Origin: Clostridia bacterium
Lineage (GTDB): Bacteria > Bacillota > Clostridia > Oscillospirales > Acutalibacteraceae
NCBI GenBank assembly: GCA_017631745.1
Contig: JAGBSR010000172.1
Location: forward strand, 1-8,509
DNA length: 8,509 nt
Direction: 5' to 3'
Below the pieces are notes generated by a model. The model was not told where the DNA came from. It searched no databases and was given only the letters and a program-made list of their open reading frames with translations. Shown piece after piece: positions 1 to 5,741 of this stretch. How positions within the stretch are numbered: position 1 is the first letter of the stretch; the number at the start of each line of letters is the position of its first letter. A program made the position numbers and the translations under genes.

Positions 1-1
1 C

Positions 2-1162
2 AGACCCTATTGTGAAGACGGGCTTTATACCTCTTTCGGTTATTCATCTGTGGCAATTACCCACGAAGCTGACCCTGCTCTGAGATTCAGCGATGAAAAT
101 GGCAACTATTGCTATTATAAAATCCCGGCAGAGGAAATCGACAGTATACTCAGACACTTCGGTCTTGAGACAAACCATGCACTCAATACAAAGGAATGCT
201 ATTATTATAATTCCTGCTATTACTTTGCAGCAGGCGAATCGGCAGGAGCAAAAAGCAGCGGCAAGGTTGCCGTGGAAGACAGTAAGCGAATTCAGGACGG
301 CAGATATTATGTAACGACGTCCTTCGGCTCTCAGACAGTATATGTTATTGCAAGTATGGACGAAGACAATGAGGAAAGCTATTGGAAAATTCATTCAATG
401 TCTCTCAAGCCCGTATTTGACAGCCTCGGTATAAAAATCAAAACCGAAGACGATGCTGTGAGCAATTATGAAATCCGCACACTTGTTTTAGACGGCACTG
501 CAGATGACGGTACTGTTTTCAGACGTTATTGCATCAAGTATCCCTATTTCTTCGGTGAAAGTCAGGGCGAGATTCAGGCAAATGCTTTTTATCAGAGCAT
601 TATCACCTTCTATCAGCAGCAGTCACAGCAGGTGCAGTCTGACTATAAGAGATTTATCAAAAAAGGCGGAGATAAAGACAGCCTGCCTATAGAGCTTCAT
701 TATTCAGCCTTTGTCAGCTATTCGGATGAGAAAAACCTCTGCCTGATTGACGAGATAACAGAGTCACTCCCTGAATATGAGACATCTCAGGAAAGCGAAA
801 ATCTCTCTTCAGCGGTAACGCTGCCGATAAAGACAGTGGAGTGCTATACCTTTGATTTGGAAACGGGCACATATGTGTCCAAGGATGATATTGTCGGCAA
901 GGATATTGCTAAGCTTACAGAGATGCTTTACAGAATCTATAACGGCTATCCCTATGAGGCAATAACGGGCGAAGAGCTTATCGGTGTCCAGGTGCCCGCA
1001 GACATAGGAAAAATCGGTGAAAAGATTTATGAAAGTGCATCAACTCTTTGCAGTGAGGGATATGTATTCTGCTATATCAATGACGACGGAATAAGAGAAG
1101 ATGTTATTATTCCCTTTGAGACACTTGAAAAACTGAATGAACTACAGGAAGAACAAAACTAA
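2..1162 (+). CDS. Probable secreted/envelope protein with DUF4163/DUF3298-like region, 5' truncated
   Basis: The frame is open from the left window edge to a TAA at 1160-1162, so the gene starts outside the window. A GTG at 50 could be read as a start, but no ribosome binding site precedes it and coding-like sequence continues upstream of it. 386 residues are visible. The first part is rich in Tyr, Gly and Asp and resembles small extracellular beta domains (IseA-like). From roughly base 490 on, the pattern looks like the DUF4163/DUF3298 pair known from RsiV and PdaC: an IKYPYF strand, a helix with INxF-like spacing (NAFYQSIITFYQQQ), the strand FVSYSDEKNLC, then FDLETGTYVSKDDIVG, a close match to the family's FDLKTGKxLxLKDLF signature. 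The end (VFCYINDDGIREDVIIPFE) fits the last strands. Export is inferred from the family; any signal peptide or lipobox would lie outside the window. The function is not known. An ECF S-component gene follows after 20 bases, probably in the same transcript. Confidence 0.72.
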   Translation, partial: RPYCEDGLYTSFGYSSVAITHEADPALRFSDENGNYCYYKIPAEEIDSILRHFGLETNHALNTKECYYYNSCYYFAAGESAGAKSSGKVAVEDSKRIQDGRYYVTTSFGSQTVYVIASMDEDNEESYWKIHSMSLKPVFDSLGIKIKTEDDAVSNYEIRTLVLDGTADDGTVFRRYCIKYPYFFGESQGEIQANAFYQSIITFYQQQSQQVQSDYKRFIKKGGDKDSLPIELHYSAFVSYSDEKNLCLIDEITESLPEYETSQESENLSSAVTLPIKTVECYTFDLETGTYVSKDDIVGKDIAKLTEMLYRIYNGYPYEAITGEELIGVQVPADIGKIGEKIYESASTLCSEGYVFCYINDDGIREDVIIPFETLEKLNELQEEQN

Positions 1163-1182
1163 TATTGTCAGGGGACAAAACA

Positions 1183-1737
1183 ATGAAAAATAACTCAATT
1201 AAAAATATGGTACTCGCGGCTATGTTTTTAGCCATAGGTTTGGTGCTGCCTCTTTTTACGGGACAGCTTCAGCAATTGGGCAATATGCTTTCGCCGATGC
1301 ATCTGCCGGTTTTTCTTTGCGGACTTATCTGCTCGTGGAAATACGGCTTTGCAGTAGGTTTTATTTTACCGATAATGCGTTCAATGCTTTTTCACAGACC
1401 ACAGATGTACCCCAATGCCGTTGCTATGGCTTTCGAGCTTGCAACCTACGGTCTGGTGGTAGGCTATCTTTACGGCAGAAACAAGTATAAGTGCATCAAG
1501 GCCCTTTATAAGAGTCTTATTGCCGCAATGCTGGCAGGCAGAATTGTCTGGGGTATTACAGAGGTGGTGCTTCTCGGAATCAGTGGCGGTACATTTACAT
1601 TTTCTGCATTTATCACAGGCAGCTTCGTCAATTCCTGGCCCGGTATAGTAATTCAGCTTATCCTTATTCCGACAATTATGGTTGCTCTCGGCAAGGCGAA
1701 GCTCGTGCCGCTGATAAAAAGAAAATCCAAAGAATAA
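1183..1737 (+). CDS. ECF transporter S component, substrate unknown
   Basis: This is a 184-residue, very hydrophobic protein with about five to six membrane segments (roughly residues 8-25, 39-50, 53-70, 79-97, 108-132 and 153-170) and a basic C-terminal tail. The first segment carries the AxxxA helix-packing pattern (A13, A17) that S components use to contact EcfT. The stretch SPMHLPVFLCGLICSWKYGF, followed by an (A)FELATYGLVVGYLYG helix, matches the PF12822-type ECF S-component family, in which PMH-P and FE-ayG are conserved. Such proteins capture a vitamin or other micronutrient at the membrane and use a shared EcfAAT module, usually encoded elsewhere; no such module is present here. The ATG at 1183 was chosen because AGGGGAC (1170-1176) precedes it at good spacing. 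An upstream in-frame TTG at 1165 overlaps this ribosome binding site region and is unlikely. The gene follows the preceding one by 20 bases and ends at a terminator. Substrate is not predictable from the sequence alone. Confidence 0.85.
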   Translation: MKNNSIKNMVLAAMFLAIGLVLPLFTGQLQQLGNMLSPMHLPVFLCGLICSWKYGFAVGFILPIMRSMLFHRPQMYPNAVAMAFELATYGLVVGYLYGRNKYKCIKALYKSLIAAMLAGRIVWGITEVVLLGISGGTFTFSAFITGSFVNSWPGIVIQLILIPTIMVALGKAKLVPLIKRKSKE

Positions 1738-1741
1738 ACTT

Positions 1742-1769
1742 AAGGCAGTCGACAGACTGCCTTTTCTTT
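1742..1769 (+). terminator. Intrinsic terminator after the ECF S-component gene
   Basis: A perfect 9-base-pair stem, AAGGCAGTC (1742-1750) with GACTGCCTT (1755-1763), closes a GACA loop and is followed by TTCTTT. It starts four bases after the stop codon at 1737, so it ends the transcript of the two upstream genes. Confidence 0.88.
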
Positions 1770-1771
1770 GT

Positions 1772-1792
1772 ACCCTGCCGAAAATGCAGGGT
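1772..1792 (+). other. Second hairpin directly after the terminator
   Basis: ACCCTGC (1772-1778) pairs perfectly with GCAGGGT (1786-1792) across a CGAAAAT loop. A mixed run, GAATTTTATTTT, follows. It lies only eight bases beyond the first terminator stem. It could be a backup terminator, or a leader hairpin of the small gene that starts at 1837. The T-run is poorer than in the first hairpin, so the terminator role is less certain. Confidence 0.5.
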
Positions 1793-1836
1793 GAATTTTA
1801 TTTTCTGAGTGTCATATATATTACAGAGGTGATGTG

Positions 1837-2142
1837 ATGAACTGCTGTATAACGGACCTGAGAAACAAAGAGGTGATATGCGCAAAAAACGGTTGCAGAC
1901 TCGGTTGTGTCAGCGATGTGGAAATCGATACCTGCAGCGGATGCCTTGTGTCGATAATAATTTGGGGCAAAAACAGATGCTTCGGACTTATGGGCAGAGA
2001 TGAGGATATAAGAATATGCTGGAAGGATATCGAAGTTATAGGCGAGGATACCATAATTGTCTGCGCAGATATTTCCGGTCAGAGAAGTAATCCTCAGGCA
2101 AGAATCAGGCGCAATATTTTTGAAAATCTTTTTAAGTACTGA
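1837..2142 (+). CDS. YlmC/YmxH-family PRC-barrel protein, cysteine-rich
   Basis: This 101-residue protein has the layout of the Firmicute YlmC/YmxH family (small PRC-barrel proteins, often labelled sporulation proteins). An opening ITDLRNKEVI is followed by a turn and GCRLGCVSDVEID, then a strand, then FGLMGRDEDIRICW-DIEVIGEDTIIV, which matches the family's FFGxxxEDxxIPWxxIxkIGxDxIiV core. A polar, Arg-rich tail ends it. The protein is expected in the cytoplasm; its biochemical role is not established. ATG at 1837 is preferred: AGAGGTG (1825-1831) gives a five-base spacing, whereas the GTG at 1834 would leave only two bases. Ten cysteines occur (residues 3, 4, 15, 20, 24, 33, 36, 48, 61, 76), about 10% of the chain, which is high for a cytoplasmic protein. 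The usual IPW is here ICW. No convincing promoter is seen just upstream, so it may be transcribed by read-through or from an unrecognised promoter. Confidence 0.82.
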   Translation: MNCCITDLRNKEVICAKNGCRLGCVSDVEIDTCSGCLVSIIIWGKNRCFGLMGRDEDIRICWKDIEVIGEDTIIVCADISGQRSNPQARIRRNIFENLFKY

Positions 2143-2153
2143 TAAAACAATCG

Positions 2154-2182
2154 TTGACAAAAAAATCCATAGCTGATAAAAT
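2154..2182 (+). promoter_or_regulatory. Sigma-A promoter of the secreted hydrolase gene
   Basis: TTGACA (2154-2159) and TAAAAT (2177-2182) are separated by exactly 17 bases. A TG one base before the -10 box makes it an extended -10 promoter. The ribosome binding site AGGGGA (2200-2205) and ATG at 2213 follow, leaving a leader of about 25 bases. Confidence 0.85.
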
Positions 2183-2212
2183 AAAGGCATCAAAACAAAA
2201 GGGGAAAAGTTT

Positions 2213-3718
2213 ATGAAACTGACTAAAAAATTTATAAGCATTCTCATATGTATACTGATGATATCTGCCCTTGCTGTGCCTGTATTTGCTGCAGGAAACA
2301 CCGTTAAATACCCCACTATTTTTGTGCAGGGTCTTCAGTCGAGCACACTTTACACTGATACTGAAAACCCGACAGAATCAATAGCTATACCCGACGCATC
2401 AACTCTTGTTGAGCTTATCAAGCAAGAGGTTCTGCCTGCATTTATCGTTTATGCGGCAAATAAAGATATTGACAAGCTTGCCCTCACTCTCACAAGTGTG
2501 GCCAACGAAGCCTTCAAGCATTGGGCAAACAATCCCGACGGCACACCCGTTGGCAACTCAGGTGCAATCAATAACTATCCAGATCCTGCAGCCCTGAACG
2601 GAGATTCACAGATTTATTTCAAATATGACTGGCGCGGCGATCCTCTTGTAATCGCTTCCGATCTTAATGATTATATCAACTACATTATTGACAACACCGC
2701 TTATGATAAGGTTGCAATTTCTTCTCACTCTCTCGGCGGTATTGTGACTCTTACCTATCTTTCACTTTACGGCTATGATAAGGTTGCAGGTATAGTTTTT
2801 GACAGCCCTGCTATTGAAGGCGTGGAGTATGTAGGCGATTTATTCTGCGGTGAAATTGAAATTACAAGCGAGGGTGTGCTGACATTCTTGAAGGGTACCC
2901 TTGGTGAAAACGAATATAAAGAGCTCATTTCAAGCAGTCTTGACATTCTCGAAATGGCAGGCCTCTCAGAGCTTGTTATCGGTACCTTTGACGACGCTAT
3001 TGATAAGATTACTCCCATACTCTTCAAAGAAACACTTCTTCCCATTTTCGGCTCATGGCTTTCAATCTGGGCAATGGTACCTCCTGAAAGAATTGACGAG
3101 GCTTTAAGCTATGTCTTTGACGATTTCTGCAAGGATCAGGATTTATCTGTAATCAGAGGCAAAATAGAAGAATACAACAGAGTTGTAAGAGATAACAGAA
3201 TTGATACTCTTCTCGGCTATGATGAAGTGGGCAGAGTTGCAGTTATATCAAGATACGGTCACACTTGCTTCCCCATTACATCCTCGTGGAATCTGATAGG
3301 CGATGCTGTTATTGAAACTCAGAGCACATCATTCGGTGCCGTGACAGCACCCCTCGGCGATTACTTCTCAGACGAATATCTTGAGGGCAAGGATATGAAA
3401 TATATCTCACCCGATAAAACAATAGACGCTTCAAGCTGTCTCTTCCCTGAAAAGACTTGGTTTATCAAAGAGATTCTCCACGAAGAAATCAAGTATACAA
3501 AGCATATGCACAGTCAGCTTCTCTTCGGAGACGAAGAAGCAACCTGCGACAATTCCGAGTTTGCTCGTTTCAGCATCTTTGACAGAGAAACAGATACAAT
3601 TTCAGCAGACAGCTCAAAGCCTCAGAAGGCAGAAGAACCCACACCGCTTCAGAGACTTTTCAACTTCCTCAAGGCTCTGCTTGATAAGCTTATTGCATTT
3701 TTCAGCAAAGATAAATAA
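2213..3718 (+). CDS. Secreted LCAT-like alpha/beta hydrolase (putative lipase/esterase)
   Basis: 501 residues. Residues 1-26 form a classic signal peptide (MKLTKK, a hydrophobic core, then VPVFA before A27), so the enzyme is exported. The body is an alpha/beta hydrolase. The first strand and oxyanion turn are IFVQGLQSS (36-44), where lipases usually have HG. YDWR (138-141) recalls the LCAT/phospholipase family. The nucleophile elbow is S171-H-S173-L-G-G, placing the catalytic serine at S173; the usual first glycine of GxSxG is serine. A strand with DSPAIEG follows the elbow, at the place where related enzymes carry TP-GS. Candidate acid and base are D405 (in TIDASS) and H423, spaced like the D...H pair near the end of such folds. 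A Pro/Glu/Lys linker (about 467-477) leads to an amphipathic helix, PLQRLFNFLKALLDKLIAFF, at the C terminus, possibly a membrane-surface anchor. The substrate is unknown; a lipid or acyl ester is the best guess. It has its own promoter. Confidence 0.8.
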   Translation: MKLTKKFISILICILMISALAVPVFAAGNTVKYPTIFVQGLQSSTLYTDTENPTESIAIPDASTLVELIKQEVLPAFIVYAANKDIDKLALTLTSVANEAFKHWANNPDGTPVGNSGAINNYPDPAALNGDSQIYFKYDWRGDPLVIASDLNDYINYIIDNTAYDKVAISSHSLGGIVTLTYLSLYGYDKVAGIVFDSPAIEGVEYVGDLFCGEIEITSEGVLTFLKGTLGENEYKELISSSLDILEMAGLSELVIGTFDDAIDKITPILFKETLLPIFGSWLSIWAMVPPERIDEALSYVFDDFCKDQDLSVIRGKIEEYNRVVRDNRIDTLLGYDEVGRVAVISRYGHTCFPITSSWNLIGDAVIETQSTSFGAVTAPLGDYFSDEYLEGKDMKYISPDKTIDASSCLFPEKTWFIKEILHEEIKYTKHMHSQLLFGDEEATCDNSEFARFSIFDRETDTISADSSKPQKAEEPTPLQRLFNFLKALLDKLIAFFSKDK

Positions 3719-3725
3719 TTAATCA

Positions 3726-3754
3726 TTGACAATAAATCGGTGATTTGATAAAAT
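3726..3754 (+). promoter_or_regulatory. Sigma-A promoter of the YhhN-like gene
   Basis: TTGACA (3726-3731) and TAAAAT (3749-3754) lie 17 bases apart, again with an extended -10 TG. The spacer contains a short palindrome, AAATC-GGT-GATTT (3734-3746). No terminator is visible between the hydrolase stop at 3718 and this promoter, so read-through from the hydrolase gene is also possible. Confidence 0.84.
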
Positions 3755-3805
3755 TATTTTCACAAACTCAGGCGATGATATATTTCTGAAAACGGAGGAA
3801 TTAAT

Positions 3806-4477
3806 TTGAAAAGAGTTACAAGTTGGATTTTTCTTGCTGTTGAAGCAGTGCTCTTTTGCATCTTTGTGGCAATGGATGTTATGAATCACAGTGCGGAAAA
3901 TACTGTTAAATATATTGCAATCGCTCTTGTGGGCATCTTCGGCCTCAGAGCAGGTAAAAACAAAGACAATATTGTTGTTACCGTAGCATTGCTGTTTACC
4001 ATGCTCGCAGACATTTTCCTTATTCTCGTGGGTAACTTTGTTGCAGGTGTATGTGTTTTCATCTGTGTACAGACCTGCTATACAATAAGATTCTCATTCA
4101 TGAGCGGTAAGCCTCTTGTGGGCGAGCTTCTTAAGAGACTTCTTCCGGGTCTTATTCTCGGCTCAGCGGCTACATATTTCCTTGGTGTAAATGTAGGTAT
4201 AGTTGTGGCTTATGCCTGCAGCTTTGCAGTGAACTTTGTTCACGGCTTCGAGCTTCATATTCTCAAGCCATCACCAAGGCATCTGAGATTTGCAATAGGT
4301 CTTTTCCTTTTTGCCTGCTGTGATGCCTGTGTTGGCATCACTAACCTCAGACCCGGATTTTTAACCGAGCAGATGATAAGAAATGCAGAGGTTATGACCT
4401 GGATATTCTATCTGCCAAGCCAGATACTTATCCTTTCAACAACCGACGCTCTGAGCCTTAAAAGGCCTCAGAAATAA
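3806..4477 (+). CDS. YhhN/TMEM86-like integral membrane protein (lysoplasmalogenase family)
   Basis: This is a 223-residue protein with about eight membrane helices (roughly 6-23, 34-48, 56-75, 78-96, 112-126, 129-146, 160-178 and 197-212), the size and topology of the YhhN/TMEM86 family. The two family signatures are visible: LLFTMLADIFLIL with D69, and GLFLFACCDACVG with D173, the pair of membrane aspartates conserved in the family; the last helix, WIFYLPSQILILST, also fits. Characterised animal members cleave the vinyl-ether bond of lysoplasmalogens. Many anaerobic clostridia contain plasmalogens, so that activity is plausible here but is inferred only from the family. Translation starts at TTG 3806 with GGAGGAA (3794-3800) five bases upstream; no in-frame ATG lies near this ribosome binding site. 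The preceding gene encodes a secreted lipase-like enzyme with a similar promoter, which supports a shared lipid role. The gene ends at the convergent terminator at 4492. Confidence 0.72.
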   Translation: MKRVTSWIFLAVEAVLFCIFVAMDVMNHSAENTVKYIAIALVGIFGLRAGKNKDNIVVTVALLFTMLADIFLILVGNFVAGVCVFICVQTCYTIRFSFMSGKPLVGELLKRLLPGLILGSAATYFLGVNVGIVVAYACSFAVNFVHGFELHILKPSPRHLRFAIGLFLFACCDACVGITNLRPGFLTEQMIRNAEVMTWIFYLPSQILILSTTDALSLKRPQK

Positions 4478-4491
4478 CCAGGACAATAAAA

Positions 4492-4530
4492 AATGCACAG
4501 AGCCTTGAAACTCTGTGCATTGTCTTTTTT
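4492..4530. terminator. Bidirectional intrinsic terminator between convergent genes
   Basis: AATGCACAGAG (4492-4502) pairs perfectly over 11 bases with CTCTGTGCATT (4511-4521). On the plus strand GTC and TTTTTT (4525-4530) follow; on the minus strand the stem is followed by a T-rich run (complement of 4485-4493). It serves the plus-strand YhhN-like gene ending at 4477 and the minus-strand reductase gene ending at 4537. GACAAT (4482-4487) could add an outer pairing with ATTGTC (4519-4524). Confidence 0.92.
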
Positions 4531-4536
4531 ATTGAC

Positions 4537-5739
4537 TTATTTTGCTGTGGGTACGCTGAGCTCGAGATCTGTAAGTGGGAAACTGCAGCAGGGATGGATA
4601 CAGCCGAACTTATAGTCTGCGAGTCTGCGGTACTCAAGGTGCTTGGGCACATAGATCTTGCCTGAAAGCAGATGTGAGTGGCAGAAGCCGCATTCGCCAC
4701 TGCGGCAACGGGCAGGTACTGCGATGCCGTTTTTCTCGAGAGTCTGCATTACGGAATCTGATGTCTTACCCTCTACGGTGTAGGTGTTATCCTGAATTGT
4801 AACAGTGATTTTTACTGTTTCGGGTACTTCTGAGGGATAATCTGCCTGAGTGGCGGGGTTATGGAATTCACCGAACATTTCGTGGCGGATATACTTCTTC
4901 TCAAGATTTAACTTTTCGAGCTCTTTATCTACGAAATCATACATCTGCTGCGGACCGCAGATGAAAACTGAATAAACCTCGTTTTCAGGAGCGTACTTTT
5001 TAATAAGCTCAGCAGTGATAAAGCCTTTTTCTGTGCCCTTCTTAGCTCTGCCTTTTTCTTCGCTGAGCACATGGATAACTTTGATTTTATCACATTTCTT
5101 CTCAAGCTCGGCAAGTTCGTCTTTAAAGAGAATGCAGTCACTGTTTCTGCTGCCGTAAAGAAGAGTCATCTCGAAATCCTCGTCGCCGTCTGCGATAGCA
5201 TTTGCCATTGAAACAAAGGGAGTGATACCGCTGCCGCCTGCAAGACAGATAACCTTTTTGGCGTCTCTGAGTGGTTGGTATTCGAAGTTGCCTGCAGGCG
5301 CTGAAACCTCAACCTTTGAACCGATTTCCCAGGTGTCGAAAATATATCTTGACATAAGACCGCCGCCAACGAGCTTGATAGTCAGCACATATTTGCCCTC
5401 AAGAGAGTCTTTTGGTGAGGAAGAGATAGAATATGCTCTTGTCACAGGCATACCCTCAATGGTCTCAAAAACAGTGAGATATTTGCCTGCGCCGAAATAT
5501 GCCAGAGCAGTTGTGCCTTTTTCTTCGTCGGGTACCAGGGTGTAGCTCTTGCAGTCTTCGCCTCTTTCAAGAATGCTTTCTATTTTCAGATACTGACGCT
5601 TGGGATGAAGAGCCTTAGCAAGTACGGAAGCATTATCTGAAAATGTGGGGAATTTTGCCTGGGCAACCTCAAACTTTGCCTGACGGTGTGAGAGTACATT
5701 TATAAATTTGCGTGCTTTTAATGATTTGATGTCAGCCAT
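4537..5739 (-). CDS. NAD(P)H:acceptor flavin reductase with C-terminal [2Fe-2S] domain
   Basis: 400 residues, cytoplasmic. An N-terminal extension of about 50 residues is followed by a ferredoxin-NADP reductase-type module. The flavin motif RAYS is at 101-104, the flavin phosphate loop GGGLMS at 125-130, the NAD(P)H loop GGSGITP at 168-174, YGSRNSDCILFKDEL near 195-209, and CGPQQM at 261-266. A plant-type ferredoxin domain follows from about 308, with C345, C350 and C353 (CRSGECGFC) as the first three cluster ligands and the fourth among C380, C384 and C385. The order FAD-NAD-[2Fe-2S] is that of Hcr, PaaE and related electron-transfer reductases, which take hydride from NAD(P)H and pass single electrons to a partner. 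The gene starts two bases after the stop of the phytoene-desaturase-like gene, and its ribosome binding site is inside that gene, so the two are translationally coupled. The natural reading is that this protein feeds or drains electrons for that flavoprotein. ATG 5739 fits the ribosome binding site. Confidence 0.88.
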   Translation of the reverse strand: MADIKSLKARKFINVLSHRQAKFEVAQAKFPTFSDNASVLAKALHPKRQYLKIESILERGEDCKSYTLVPDEEKGTTALAYFGAGKYLTVFETIEGMPVTRAYSISSSPKDSLEGKYVLTIKLVGGGLMSRYIFDTWEIGSKVEVSAPAGNFEYQPLRDAKKVICLAGGSGITPFVSMANAIADGDEDFEMTLLYGSRNSDCILFKDELAELEKKCDKIKVIHVLSEEKGRAKKGTEKGFITAELIKKYAPENEVYSVFICGPQQMYDFVDKELEKLNLEKKYIRHEMFGEFHNPATQADYPSEVPETVKITVTIQDNTYTVEGKTSDSVMQTLEKNGIAVPARCRSGECGFCHSHLLSGKIYVPKHLEYRRLADYKFGCIHPCCSFPLTDLELSVPTAK

Positions 5740-5741
5740 AA

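Noticed and set aside
50..1162. GTG at 50 as the true start of the first gene
   Set aside because: No ribosome binding site precedes it, there is no signal peptide after it, and the frame stays open to the window edge with coding-like sequence.
1165..1182. TTG at 1165 as the start of the ECF S-component gene
   Set aside because: It would place the good ribosome binding site AGGGGAC inside the coding region, while ATG 1183 has correct spacing and starts the usual N-terminal helix.
1811..1824. CATATATATT upstream of the YlmC-like gene as a sporulation sigma-E/K-like -10 box
   Set aside because: A start from this box would fall in or next to the ribosome binding site at 1825-1831, and no matching -35 element is seen. 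The sequence is simply AT-rich.
1798..2316. Minus-strand frame of 172 codons opposite the YlmC-like gene
   Set aside because: It covers a clear family gene and a consensus plus-strand promoter, and its translation shows no family features.
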